NCBI RefSeq assembly: GCF_024397915.1
Contig: NZ_CP073347.1
Span: 620,001 to 684,000, forward strand
Origin: Marinobacterium rhizophilum
GTDB taxonomy: Bacteria > Pseudomonadota > Gammaproteobacteria > Pseudomonadales > Balneatricaceae
Reading direction: 5' to 3'
Length of the DNA stretch: 64,000 nucleotides
Shown: positions 53,943 through 63,156 of the stretch, piece after piece
How the letters are laid out: every line of letters starts with the position of its first letter
Numbering within the stretch: position 1 is the stretch's first letter
Made by a program: the position numbers and the translations under genes
The notes under the pieces: generated by a model
What the model saw: only the letters and a program-made list of their open reading frames with translations
What the model was told of the DNA's origin: nothing
Database searches by the model: none

Positions 53943-56423
53943 ATGGAATCCGGCCTGCATATTGCGCATCTCGTGGCCGGTATCATCGCCTTGTTGCTGA
54001 TCGCCACGCTGACCCTGGCGCTGACCGAACGGTTGCGCTTTCCCTTTACCGTGGCCCTGGTGCTGGTGGGTATGGCGCTGGCGCAGCTGGGAGGGACCTA
54101 CCCCGAGGCATTGGGGCCGCTGCAAGGGCTAGAGATCTCGTCGGGCCTGATTCTGTATGTATTCCTGCCAACGCTGGTGTTCGAATCGGCTTTTCATCTG
54201 GATGCGCGCCAGCTGCGACGTGATATCGCGCCTGTACTGATGCTGGCGGTCCCCGGCCTGCTGGTCTCCACCTTCATTATCGGTGCGGTGATGGCGCTGG
54301 CGACCCCCATTCCCTTTGTCGCCGCCCTGTTGCTGGGGGCCATTCTCAGTGCCACGGACCCGGTGGCGGTCATCTCGCTGTTCAAGCGGCTGGGGGCGCC
54401 GCGGCGGCTGACCGTGTTGGTTGAAGGCGAGAGCCTGTTCAACGATGCCACCTCGATCGTGCTGGCCAGGGTGCTGGTGGGGATTCTGCTGGCCGGTGTC
54501 GTCTCGACCGAGTCCGTACTTGGTGGCGTGTTCGATTTTGTCCTGGTCTTTGTTGGCGGGCTGGTCGTGGGCTGGCTCATGGCACTGCTAACCGGCTACC
54601 TGCTGACCCTGGTCGAGGGGCTGCACGCGATCGAGATCACGCTGACCACAACGTTGGCCTATGCGTCCTTTCTGGTGGCCGAGGAGCTGCTGCATGTCAG
54701 CGGCGTGATGGCCACGGTAGCGGCCGCGCTGACGTTCAGCGGCTGGGGCTGGATACGGGTCTCACCGGCAGTGCGGGCGTACCTGGAGCATTTTTGGGAA
54801 TATATGGCCTTTATCGCCACGGCACTCATCTTCCTGATGGTGGGTTTGAAGGTCGAGCTGTCGTCTCTGCTCGATTCACTGCCGTTACTGATCTGGCTTA
54901 TTGCGGGCATGTTGCTGTCCCGCCTGGTGGTGGTGTTTGGCCTGATGCCGCTGGTGGAGCGGATGCCCGGCGCCCTGCCGGTCGGGCGGGGGTACAAGGC
55001 GGTTATTTACTGGGGCGGCCTGCGCGGCGCCATCGCGCTGGCGATCGTGCTCAGCCTGCCGACGTTCGAGTACAGCGCTGTCTTTACCACCCTGGTAATG
55101 GGGGCCGTGCTCTTCACTCTGCTGGTGCCAGGACTCAGCATCAACCGCCTGGTACATGCCCTGGCGCTCGATCGGCCGTCGCTGGCGGATCGCTTCGCCC
55201 GGGTCGAAGGCACGCTGCTCGCCAAGCGTCGAGCGCAGAGCCGGATTCCGGAGCTGATGGCGGGCGGGCTCTTCTCCGGGTCTATTGCCCAGCGGCTGCA
55301 GCTTGCATCGGATCGTGAAATGCTCAGCATTCGTGAGGAGCTGGCGCAGCTGCGCCGGGCCGAACTCAATGCCAACGAGGAGCGCAGGCTGCTGTTTTTG
55401 AGGGGCTTCGCCGAAGAGCAGGCGCTCTTTATCGATATGTTCAACAAGGGTCACCTGAGTGAACGTTCTTATCTGCGGCTGCGTCAGCAGGTTGCCCTGA
55501 ACCTGGATACGGTGCGTTTTCAGGATACCCTGGACAACATCGCGTTCAGCGAGCGCCGGCGCTCCATGCTGGACAGGTACCGGCTGCGGCTGCTGGGACA
55601 GTTTGGTGCGCTGGCCGGGCAGGTCGAACGACTGCGCATCCGCCAGGTGGCGATGGACTACGAAATGGCCTGGGGACGTTACCAGAGTTGCGGCCGGGTG
55701 CTTGAGCGCTTTGATGAGCTGGTCGAAACCGAGTCCATATCGAGCCACACGGCGGCCGAGGTGCGTGAGCAGTACGTTGCCTGGCATGAGTCGGCGCGGT
55801 GCCAGCTTGACCAGATGGCCGAACAGTTCCCCGAATTCGTCGCGGATATGCAGGAACGCCTGGGACAGCGCCTGGTTCTGTTGGCCGAGGTCGAAGCGAT
55901 CGACGAGCAGCAGGCTCTGGGCACGCTGCCCGCGGGCATCGCCGAGTCGCTCGAGCATGAGGCCTCACAGAGCCTGCGGGCGCTGCGTGGTCAGGAGGTC
56001 AAGCGGTTGCGGGTAGAGCCGTCGGAATTGCTGCGCAAGGTGCCCTTTCTGAAGGATATCCCGGCAACGGAATTCGCCGATCTGGCAACACGGATGCGGT
56101 CCCTGACGGTGGCGCAAGGGGATCGGATCATTACACAGGGCGAGACGGGCGATTCGCTCTATCTGATCGCCCGCGGTGTTGTCCGGGTGATTCGGGAGGG
56201 CGGTACGCAGGACCTTCAGCTCGCCACTTTGATGGCGGGGGATTTTTGCGGCGAAATGGCACTGTTGCACCGGGCGCCCCGCAGCGCCACGGTCAGGGCC
56301 GTAACGCCCTGCTCGCTGTACGAATTGCGCCGCGAGGATGTATTGCTGGCAATGGCTGAGTATCCGGTGATCCGCGAGGCGCTGGAGAAAGCGGCCCGGG
56401 ACCGCAAGCCCACGCAAACCTGA
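53943..56423 (+). CDS. CPA1-family cation:proton antiporter with cyclic-nucleotide-binding domain
   Basis: 826 aa. N-terminal antiporter domain with about 12 membrane helices (residues 1-410): LRFPFTVALVLVGMAL, VFLPTLVFESAFHLD, the ion-site Asp pair region GAILSATDPVAVISLFK, VLVEGESLFNDATSIVLARVLVG (ND motif), and YWGGLRGAIALAIVLSLP. A long helical cytosolic segment (about 430-690) with heptad-like charged stretches follows, then a CAP-like domain at residues 690-815 (GDRIITQGETGDSLYLIARGVVRVI, FCGEMALLHRAPRSATVRAVTPCSLYELRRED). Cyclic nucleotide gating is inferred; the Arg of RSAT is present. Divergent from hmgA, SD GAGG. Confidence 0.9.
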   Translation: MESGLHIAHLVAGIIALLLIATLTLALTERLRFPFTVALVLVGMALAQLGGTYPEALGPLQGLEISSGLILYVFLPTLVFESAFHLDARQLRRDIAPVLMLAVPGLLVSTFIIGAVMALATPIPFVAALLLGAILSATDPVAVISLFKRLGAPRRLTVLVEGESLFNDATSIVLARVLVGILLAGVVSTESVLGGVFDFVLVFVGGLVVGWLMALLTGYLLTLVEGLHAIEITLTTTLAYASFLVAEELLHVSGVMATVAAALTFSGWGWIRVSPAVRAYLEHFWEYMAFIATALIFLMVGLKVELSSLLDSLPLLIWLIAGMLLSRLVVVFGLMPLVERMPGALPVGRGYKAVIYWGGLRGAIALAIVLSLPTFEYSAVFTTLVMGAVLFTLLVPGLSINRLVHALALDRPSLADRFARVEGTLLAKRRAQSRIPELMAGGLFSGSIAQRLQLASDREMLSIREELAQLRRAELNANEERRLLFLRGFAEEQALFIDMFNKGHLSERSYLRLRQQVALNLDTVRFQDTLDNIAFSERRRSMLDRYRLRLLGQFGALAGQVERLRIRQVAMDYEMAWGRYQSCGRVLERFDELVETESISSHTAAEVREQYVAWHESARCQLDQMAEQFPEFVADMQERLGQRLVLLAEVEAIDEQQALGTLPAGIAESLEHEASQSLRALRGQEVKRLRVEPSELLRKVPFLKDIPATEFADLATRMRSLTVAQGDRIITQGETGDSLYLIARGVVRVIREGGTQDLQLATLMAGDFCGEMALLHRAPRSATVRAVTPCSLYELRREDVLLAMAEYPVIREALEKAARDRKPTQT

Positions 56424-56485
56424 GCGAGCAACCCTGAAGTCAGCCGGTATCCTGGCCGTGCAGGCGCCTTGTTTGTGCCTGGCGT

Positions 56486-56689
56486 TCAGCTGTGGCTGTG
56501 GGCGCGTTCGTACTGATACTGCAGCAGAGGTTCCCAGTGGCCGGCTTCGTTGGATAACCAGTCACCGCACTGGTTGCAGCGTGCGATACAGAGGCCTTCC
56601 TGGGAGAACAGGATGCTAAATTGCTGCAGGTCCAGAAGCGGCGCTGCCGTGGCTTCGATATTGTTGCAACACAGGCAGGGTGTGTTCAT
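56486..56689 (-). CDS. Small Cys-rich (zinc-ribbon-like) protein 1
   Basis: 67 aa from ATG 56689 (SD GAGG). Cys pattern CLCC near residue 6 and RCNQC near residue 40 with DWLSNEAGHWEPLLQYQYER after it, i.e. two CxxC knuckles 30 residues apart: a likely zinc ribbon. The pattern resembles the neighbouring 90-aa protein (CPSC, KCRCC, then W-E). Function unknown. The frame is open to 56752 but that start lacks an SD. Confidence 0.65.
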   Translation of the reverse strand: MNTPCLCCNNIEATAAPLLDLQQFSILFSQEGLCIARCNQCGDWLSNEAGHWEPLLQYQYERAHSHS

Positions 56690-56959
56690 GCAGTAACCTC
56701 GCGCACAGGTTGTCGCGCACATCTGATCTGCTGTATTGCAAAGAGCGGCCATGATGCTGCTGTTGGAGCGGCGGGGGGCCTTGAGCGGTTAACAGCGCGG
56801 TTCGTGGAGGAAAATGCGGGTAATCCCGGTCCCGCCATTGACCCTGGGCCTTGCCCGCTCGCGTCGTCCTTGAAGCGTAACGTGCTGTGCATGATGTCTG
56901 GTAATCCCTTGCGTATTGATGAATCTGGTCTGGCAGGCGTATAGTGCCGCGTCGGCGTT

Positions 56960-57232
56960 TTAATGGCCGCCGCGGGAATGCCCCAGTGCGCTGGCGAAGA
57001 CCGATGTGTCCGGCCCGTTGTCGGCCTCATTGCCGGGCGCTGGCGGTCCCTGCTTCTCATCGTAAAATCCGATGCTGATAATTTCCCACTGGCTCAGGTA
57101 ACGGTGCAGGTAGCTGTTGCAGCAGCGACATTTGTAAAGCTGGCTGTCCTGCAACGAGCTGATGTTAACCAGGTAGGGGTGGTGGCGTTGCTGGGTAATC
57201 AGGAGTTCGCATGAGGGGCAGGTGCTTTCCAT
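56960..57232 (-). CDS. Small Cys-rich (zinc-ribbon-like) protein 2
   Basis: 90 aa from ATG 57232 (SD GAGG at proper spacing). MESTCPSCELLITQQRHHPY begins with CPSC, and YKCRCCNSYLHRYLSQWEI follows about 30 residues later: the same two-knuckle layout and W-E ending as the 67-aa protein. A glycine/proline-rich tail (EKQGPPAPGNEADNGPDTS) ends it. Divergent from endonuclease I with a 17-bp perfect palindrome in between. No known family recognised. Confidence 0.65.
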   Translation of the reverse strand: MESTCPSCELLITQQRHHPYLVNISSLQDSQLYKCRCCNSYLHRYLSQWEIISIGFYDEKQGPPAPGNEADNGPDTSVFASALGHSRGGH

Positions 57233-57344
57233 TTCAGTGCCTCGCGTGGAGCGGATTGATTTCGGTGTGCATCCAATGCGCCGAAGGTCCGGTCTGTACA
57301 ATGGTATACAGGGGTAACTCTAGCGGAGCTGCGCGCAAAAATAT

Positions 57345-57361
57345 TTAGGACTAAGTCCTAA
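57345..57361. promoter_or_regulatory. Perfect 17-bp palindrome between the Cys-rich gene and endonuclease I
   Basis: TTAGGACTAAGTCCTAA: 8-bp arms around a central A, in an AT-rich patch between divergent genes. It is a strong operator candidate; the regulator is unknown (Rrf2- or MarR-type proteins bind sites of this size). Confidence 0.6.
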
Positions 57362-57465
57362 TTTTGAACGCATGGTCAAGTACTTATTGCCGGGGGCGTG
57401 GCTCCCGTTCAGTGCAGACAGGATGTCTGCGGTAACCGCAGGATGCGTCTGATACGGATATTGTT

Positions 57466-58167
57466 ATGCGTATGTTGTGGGTGGCACTGCTGGTGCCACT
57501 TTATACGTTTGCCGGCCCGCCGGTGTCTTTCAGTGCGGCCAAGCGTGAAATGGCCTCGATCTATGCCGATAATCCACAGTCGTTTTACTGCGGGTGCCGC
57601 TACGCTGCACTGGGCAAGCGGCTAGAGCCGGATCTGGCCAGTTGTGGCTATACCGCTCGCAAGAACGCTAACCGTGCCGGGCGTATCGAATGGGAACATG
57701 TGATGCCGGCCTGGGTGTTCGGGCATCAGCGCCAGTGCTGGCAGCAGGGCGGGCGACGGGCGTGCAGCAAGGATCCCGAATTCAAGCGCATGGAGGCCGA
57801 CATGAACAACCTGGTGCCGGCCATTGGTGAAGTCAACGGTGATCGATCCAACTACGCTTACGGTATGATCGCCGGCGAATCGCGGGCCTATGGTGCCTGC
57901 GATGTCGAAGTGGACTTCAAGGGGCGCATGCTTGAGCCCGCCGATGGCGTGCGGGGTGATATTGCCCGCATCTACTTTTACATGCGGGATCGCTACCAGT
58001 TGCGCCTGAGTACAAGTGAGACGCGGCTGCTGGAGGCCTGGCACCGGACCGATCCGGTCGATACCTGGGAGCTGGAACGCAACCGGCGGATTCGCACCGT
58101 TCAGGGATTTGGCAATCCCCATGTTGAAGCCGAGCCGGATATGCTGGTCCGCAACCGGGTCCCCTGA
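57466..58167 (+). CDS. Endonuclease I family nuclease (EndA/Vvn/Dns type)
   Basis: 233 aa with a signal peptide (LWVALLVPLYTFAGPP), so periplasmic or secreted. beta-beta-alpha-metal nuclease signature: FYCGCRY, RIEWEHVMPAWVFGHQRQCW (His general base in EHVMPA) and MNNLVPAIGEVNGDRSNYAYG (metal-ligand Asn). Additional Cys pairs (CGC, CWQQGGRRAC, GAC) suggest disulfides as in Vvn/Dns. Degrades DNA or RNA extracytoplasmically. Not obviously linked to the following gene. Confidence 0.93.
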   Translation: MRMLWVALLVPLYTFAGPPVSFSAAKREMASIYADNPQSFYCGCRYAALGKRLEPDLASCGYTARKNANRAGRIEWEHVMPAWVFGHQRQCWQQGGRRACSKDPEFKRMEADMNNLVPAIGEVNGDRSNYAYGMIAGESRAYGACDVEVDFKGRMLEPADGVRGDIARIYFYMRDRYQLRLSTSETRLLEAWHRTDPVDTWELERNRRIRTVQGFGNPHVEAEPDMLVRNRVP

Positions 58168-58220
58168 GCTTGCTGTCGTGCCGGCCGAGAAACGCACTCT
58201 ATAAGGAAGGAGGAACACCC

Positions 58221-59189
58221 ATGCTTCACATTACCCATGGCGACATGGCGAACCAGTGGCTGCAGCAGGCCGGTATCGATGGTGAGTACCTGGCCTGGAG
58301 CGACGTGCTGCATGAGGGCCCGGTTCCGGCGGGGCTCGGCCTGGATGAGCTGTCCCGTGTCCGTGCCGCCTTTATTGCCAGCTGTGGCTGGGCCACCGAT
58401 TTCGAAGCCCAGACGCACTTCCAGGCTCGGGATGCGCTGTTTCGCCGTGCCGCCCGTGAAGGTGGCGTCGTTATCTGGAATTCGTTTGAGCTCTACGATC
58501 AGCTGCACCTGTTGCAGCTGCTGAACTGGTATCACGAGGAGGGGCAGGGCTTGGCCTGGCCAGAGCTTGTGTTGGTGGCAGACTATCTGGGGCAGGCTGA
58601 TTCCACCCAGGCCGCCGGCTTATTTGCCCGCCGACTGCAGGTGAGCGAGGCGCAGCTGGCGTTGGCAGTGGATGCATGGCAAGCGTTTTGCAGTCCAAAC
58701 CCGCGCATGCTGGTCAACCTGCTGCAGCGGGATTTGTCGGCACTGCCCTTTCTGGAATCCGCTCTGGTGCGTGTGTTGCAGGAGTACCCGGATCCTGCCG
58801 GGGTCAATCGGACCGAAAGGGCGGTCCTGCAGGCGGTGGAGTCCGGCGTGCGGGCCCCGGCGGAGCTGTTCAAGGCCGTGCGTGCCCGCGAAGAGGTGGC
58901 ATTCATGGGGGACGCAAGCTTCTGGCGTGTACTGGATGGCCTGCTCCGCGGGCCCTGTGCGCTGCTTGATGCCGACGGGCGTTTTGTCCGGCCAGGTCTT
59001 GGCGGTTGCGATGACGCTTTCCTGGGCTTGGGCTTGTCGCTGACGCCCCTGGGGCTGCAGGTGCTCAATGGTGCGTCCGACTGGCTATCGCAACAACCGA
59101 TCGATCGCTGGATCGGTGGTGTCAACCTCAGTGGCAGCGGCATCTGGCGCTGGGACAGTACTGCGGGCACGCTGCAAAGGGGCCCCTGA
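58221..59189 (+). CDS. DUF1835 domain-containing protein
   Basis: 322 aa. The N terminus (MLHITHGDMANQWLQQAGIDGEYLAWSDVLHEGPVPAGL) is the DUF1835 signature; IWNSFELYDQLHLLQLLNWY and ELVLVADYLG follow, and the middle has a helical PLALLA-type segment. Biochemical function is not known for the family. Strong SD (AAGGAAGGAGG) fixes the ATG at 58221 over the open frame from 58170. Downstream of endonuclease I by 53 bp. Confidence 0.85.
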   Translation: MLHITHGDMANQWLQQAGIDGEYLAWSDVLHEGPVPAGLGLDELSRVRAAFIASCGWATDFEAQTHFQARDALFRRAAREGGVVIWNSFELYDQLHLLQLLNWYHEEGQGLAWPELVLVADYLGQADSTQAAGLFARRLQVSEAQLALAVDAWQAFCSPNPRMLVNLLQRDLSALPFLESALVRVLQEYPDPAGVNRTERAVLQAVESGVRAPAELFKAVRAREEVAFMGDASFWRVLDGLLRGPCALLDADGRFVRPGLGGCDDAFLGLGLSLTPLGLQVLNGASDWLSQQPIDRWIGGVNLSGSGIWRWDSTAGTLQRGP

Positions 59190-59430
59190 CTGCCGGCGAA
59201 GCGACGGTTGCGAGCCTCTGGCCGGCCATAATTCCGGCAAGGGGTGACAGTCGCCGGTCGGCACGTTAGGATGCGCGGGGAATGCTTGGTGGCGTTATCT
59301 GCGGGTGGCTCACACAGGTTTTCAACTACTTAAATGTCTGCTGTTCAGTGCCAGGTCTCGAATGTCCAACCCGGGCGGGAAATTCGATGGTGATCTGAGT
59401 CAGTTGTGACGACAGAACGGAGTAATACCA

Positions 59431-59913
59431 GTGCAGATAGCTGAAAATACCATAGTGCAGATTCACTATACCCTGAAAAACGCCGCCGGCGATGTGATCG
59501 ATACGTCCGCAGGACAGGAACCGCTGGCCTATTTGCACGGCGGTGGCAACATCGTTGAAGGTCTCGAGACGGCCCTGGTCGGCAAGGCCGTGGGCGACAA
59601 GCTGGATGTAACCGTTGAGCCCGAGCGTGGCTACGGTGAACGTCGCGAAGATCTGGTACAGGATGTTGAACGCAGCAACTTTGTCGGTGTCGAGGAAATC
59701 GAAGTCGGCATGCAGTTTCTGGCACAGACGCCCTGGGGCGAGCAGCCGGTAACCGTTATCGCCGTCGCGGATGACAGCGTACAGCTGGACGGCAACCATC
59801 CCCTGGCCGGTGAAACCCTGAACTTCTCGGTAGAGGTTGTGGATGTTCGCCAGGCCAGCGAAGAAGAGCTGCAGCACGGCCACGCCCACGGTGAAGGTGG
59901 TCACCACCACTAA
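59431..59913 (+). CDS. slyD: FKBP-type peptidyl-prolyl isomerase, SlyD-like
   Basis: 160 aa. FKBP active-site start (IHYTLKNAAGDVIDTSAGQEPLAYLHGGGNIVEGLETALVGKAVGDKLDVTVEPERGYG) interrupted by an insert-in-flap domain (FVGVEEIEVGMQF...VIAVADDSVQLDGNHPLAGETLNF), as in SlyD chaperones. The C terminus EELQHGHAHGEGGHHH is a short His-rich metal tail, much shorter than in E. coli SlyD, so nickel binding is probably weaker. GTG start with SD GGAG. Confidence 0.92.
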   Translation: MQIAENTIVQIHYTLKNAAGDVIDTSAGQEPLAYLHGGGNIVEGLETALVGKAVGDKLDVTVEPERGYGERREDLVQDVERSNFVGVEEIEVGMQFLAQTPWGEQPVTVIAVADDSVQLDGNHPLAGETLNFSVEVVDVRQASEEELQHGHAHGEGGHHH

Positions 59914-59953
59914 GTGCGCTAACGGGCCGGCAGGAACGCCTCGCCGGCTCGGC

Positions 59954-59976
59954 AACCGGGCTCCCTGAGCCCGGTT
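59954..59976 (+). terminator. Terminator-like hairpin after slyD
   Basis: AACCGGGCTC and GAGCCCGGTT form a perfect 10-bp stem with a 3-nt loop, followed by GTTCGG; the T-run is poor but the position after slyD fits termination. Confidence 0.6.
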
Positions 59977-60174
59977 GTTCGGATCCCTGATCCTGAGAAT
60001 GGACGCTTTAGCCTTTCCCGCCACGTTACGGATAACGGCACCTTGCCTGACCTGACCTCCCGCGGTTGCCGGTGCCGGAGCGGCCCAGCGGCCTTGTCAG
60101 CGCCAGGGGAGAGACGTGGGTTTTGCGGCTGCCGATGCATGGATGTATCGCCGGTGAGCGCAACGGGAGTCTGG

Positions 60175-62370
60175 GTGCTGCGTAAAACCTCTATTTTTTC
60201 CGCCTTTGTCTTTGCCGCCGTGCTGTTGCTGGGGACGTACTGGAACCAGCTTAACCAGGCACTGCAGCAACGGGAGCAGGCCTCCCTCGTACGTGACCTG
60301 ATCAATACCCAGGTCAGTTCTGTCGAACGCCTGCTGAATTTTTCTCTGCTGTCGACCGAACTGCTGGCCCATGAAGTACGCCGCAGTGATGGTGAGCCGG
60401 CGGATTTTGCCGCCCGTGCCGCAGAGATACTGCGTGACTTCCCCTCGGTATCCAGCCTGCAGCTCGCCCCTGCCGGGATCAATCGCCAGGTTTTTCCGTA
60501 TTCCGGTAACGAAGCGGCACTGGGGCTGAATGTGTTTGAGCATGGCCCCACGGCCGTGGCTACCGCCAAAGCGCGGGATGACCATCGTCTGACGCTCAAC
60601 GGCCCGCTGGATCTCATCCAGGGTGGTAGCGCGGTGATCGGCCGCAATCCCGTCTATTTGCCCGATTCTGAGTCCGGTGCCGGCGAGTATTTCTGGGGCT
60701 TCGTCTCGGCGGTTATCGATATCGAACGGCTGTTATCAGTGACGGACTTGCAGACGCTGGCCCGCAGCGGCTACCAGTATGCGCTGATTCGTCCCGCCAG
60801 CCCCGGTGTAGCACAACGGGTTGTTTTCGAGGGCGGAGGCCCGCTTAACAGTGCGAACGTACAGACACTGGATGTGCGGGTGCCGAATGATCGCTGGGTG
60901 CTGCGCATGAGCCACGGGCCGAGCGAGCGAGGCCTGATTCTCGGTTACGGCCACCTTCTGAGTGTTCTGGCCGCGCTGATCATTGCCTGGCTGGTGCACT
61001 ATGTGTTGCGCGAGCCCTATCGGCTGCGCGCACTGGTGACATCACGTACCGAGGAACTGCATGAGCTCGCCTACCATGACTACCTTACCGGGCTGGTGAA
61101 CCGACGGCTGCTGAATGAGCAGCTCGGCCAGGCTCTGCGCGAGCAGACGTACAGCGGCGGTGTGGTCGCATTGCTGTATCTGGACCTGGATGACTTCAAG
61201 CGCATCAATGACTCCATGGGGCATGAGGTGGGTGATCAGTTGCTGGTTGAAGTCGCGAACCGCCTGCGGGGCCAGGTGCGTGCCAACGACATTGTTGCCC
61301 GTCTGGGAGGTGACGAGTTCGCGGTGGTGTTGCGCAACAGCGGCGGGCGGCATGACCTGCTCGGGCTGGCCGAGAAGGTCGTCGCGGTGCTGGGGCGGCC
61401 GGTGCGTTTGAACGGTCGGGACCTGGTGATCAGTACGTCGATGGGAATTACCCAGGCGCCCCATGACGGCGATTCGGCCAGCCAGTTGCTGCGCAATGCC
61501 GATCTGGCGCTCTATGCCTCCAAGCGCCGTGGCAAGAACTGTGTCGAATTTTTCAATATTGACATGCAGCGTGAAGCCTCGCAGCTGATGCAGCTGGAGG
61601 AGGACCTGCGACATGCACTGTCCAGCCGGCAACTGGCCCTGGCCTTTCAGCCTATCGTCAATATTGAGCAGGACCGGGTGGTTGCTTTCGAGGCCCTGGT
61701 ACGCTGGCAGCATCCCGAGCAGGGCCTGTTGATGCCGGGTCACTTTATCCCGGCCGCCGAGCAGTCGGGTCTGATTATACCGCTGGGGTTCTGGGTGCTG
61801 CGATCTGTCTGCCAGGGGCTGGTCGCCCGCATTGAGGCGCAGCGGGATCTTGTGCCGGTGGCGCTCAATATCAGCCCGCAGCAGTTTCGCGACAAGCATT
61901 TCATGACCGAGGTGGCGGCAATCCTGCGCGAAACCGGCGTGCCACCGGACTTGCTGGAGTTCGAGATCACCGAAAGCACGCTGATGGACAACCTGGATGC
62001 CACCATCGCCATCCTCAACGCCCTGAAAGGGCTGGGGATACGCATATCCATAGACGACTTTGGTACAGGTTACTCGTCCCTGGCGCTGCTCAAGCAGCTG
62101 CCGGTGGATACGCTGAAGATTGACCGCTGCTTCGTGAAAGATATCGGCGAGAATGAAGAAGACCGCCAGATTATCCAGGCGGTGATCGCGATGTCGGCTC
62201 AGCTTGACCTGGACGTTATTGCCGAGGGCGTTGAAACCGTAGCGCAGCGCGACCTGTTGCATGCCTTTGGCTGTCGCCAGGTACAGGGCTATTTCTACGG
62301 CAGGCCGGTGATCGGCGCCATTCCCGATACAGGCCGCCTGTTGCCGCATACAGCAGACGCAATCGCATAA
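60175..62370 (+). CDS. Membrane CHASE-GGDEF-EAL protein (cyclic-di-GMP enzyme)
   Basis: 731 aa. TM1 (SIFSAFVFAAVLLLGTYW), a periplasmic CHASE-like sensor (residues about 30-240: VSSLQLAPAGINRQVFPYSGNEAALGLNVF), TM2 (LLSVLAALIIAWLVHYVL), GGDEF (about 300-460) with intact GGDEF and an RxxD I-site (RAND) five residues upstream, then EAL (about 480-720) with EALVRW, NISPQQF, EITES, IDDFGTGYSSL, KIDRCFV and AEGVET, all catalytic positions kept. Could make and/or degrade c-di-GMP, with feedback through the I-site. GTG at 60175 has SD CGGGAG; starts at 60139 or 60043 are open but lack one. Confidence 0.88.
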   Translation: MLRKTSIFSAFVFAAVLLLGTYWNQLNQALQQREQASLVRDLINTQVSSVERLLNFSLLSTELLAHEVRRSDGEPADFAARAAEILRDFPSVSSLQLAPAGINRQVFPYSGNEAALGLNVFEHGPTAVATAKARDDHRLTLNGPLDLIQGGSAVIGRNPVYLPDSESGAGEYFWGFVSAVIDIERLLSVTDLQTLARSGYQYALIRPASPGVAQRVVFEGGGPLNSANVQTLDVRVPNDRWVLRMSHGPSERGLILGYGHLLSVLAALIIAWLVHYVLREPYRLRALVTSRTEELHELAYHDYLTGLVNRRLLNEQLGQALREQTYSGGVVALLYLDLDDFKRINDSMGHEVGDQLLVEVANRLRGQVRANDIVARLGGDEFAVVLRNSGGRHDLLGLAEKVVAVLGRPVRLNGRDLVISTSMGITQAPHDGDSASQLLRNADLALYASKRRGKNCVEFFNIDMQREASQLMQLEEDLRHALSSRQLALAFQPIVNIEQDRVVAFEALVRWQHPEQGLLMPGHFIPAAEQSGLIIPLGFWVLRSVCQGLVARIEAQRDLVPVALNISPQQFRDKHFMTEVAAILRETGVPPDLLEFEITESTLMDNLDATIAILNALKGLGIRISIDDFGTGYSSLALLKQLPVDTLKIDRCFVKDIGENEEDRQIIQAVIAMSAQLDLDVIAEGVETVAQRDLLHAFGCRQVQGYFYGRPVIGAIPDTGRLLPHTADAIA

Positions 62371-62614
62371 CGGCGCTGCCGTCCTAGGCCGTGCGGGGCT
62401 CGTGCCTGCTGTGCCATCGAGGGCGCTCGGCCGGCCGGGCATCGCTGTGTGTATAACCTCCTATACTGCATAGGTAGCGAGTGCGGGGCAGGGGCCCCGT
62501 TTGGCTGCGTGTACGATGGCGCCGAAGCCTGTGCACCGGGCCTGGGGCAACCGTTCTGTTGCCCGGGTCGGGCATCCAAGGGCGACCGGCTGTGAGACAT
62601 CGGTGGAGGCTCAA

Positions 62615-62908
62615 ATGCAAATTTCCGAGTTCAAGGCACTGGCTTCGAGCCACAGGCTCAAGGCGGTCAATTTTATCGAGTCCGGCTGTGGCCCCATGGT
62701 TGTTGAAGTGGAGTACGAGGGCGGCAAGGACCTGATCAAGGACCGCAGTGGTACCGTTCTGACCTGTGCCAACGTGGCCCAGGCCTATGATGTGTGCCAC
62801 CGTGCGGGCGTACATGAAGCCAATCTGGTGCAGGTCACGCCCCATGACGAAACCTGTGCCGGCGTGGTGATGGATTACCACAGTGATTCCATCCCGCTCA
62901 AATTCTGA
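62615..62908 (+). CDS. Small conserved hypothetical protein (DUF6482-like)
   Basis: 97 aa, ATG with SD GGTGGAGG. MQISEFKALASSHRLKAVNF, then ESGCGPMVVEVEYEGGKDLIKDRSGTVLTCANVAQAYDVCHRAGV and HEANLVQVTPHDETC. It resembles small pseudomonad proteins annotated DUF6482 in size and start; assignment is from memory and uncertain. Three cysteines, no signal peptide. A terminator follows at 62961-62994. Confidence 0.7.
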   Translation: MQISEFKALASSHRLKAVNFIESGCGPMVVEVEYEGGKDLIKDRSGTVLTCANVAQAYDVCHRAGVHEANLVQVTPHDETCAGVVMDYHSDSIPLKF

Positions 62909-62960
62909 TTGTTGGCCTGAGGGCTAACAGTGACCGCCCGGCTGGGGCGGTTACCGCCAG

Positions 62961-62994
62961 ACACCTGCCGGTTGGCATAACGGCAGGTGTTTTA
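62961..62994 (+). terminator. Rho-independent terminator
   Basis: ACACCTGCCG (62961-62970) and CGGCAGGTGT (62981-62990), perfect 10-bp stem with a 10-nt loop, followed by TTTTAA. Confidence 0.85.
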
Positions 62995-63156
62995 ATGTGT
63001 GGTACTTTATTAGGTCGGCAGCCGGGCCAGAGCATGCTCCGGTCGAGGATCGAGTTCAGCACAGGGCACTGGCTAACCTGGCAGGAAATCCGGTTGCCCG
63101 CCAGGCACACAGCAAGCAGGGATCCGAATGCGGAGTCCGTTATCGAGGCAGGATCT

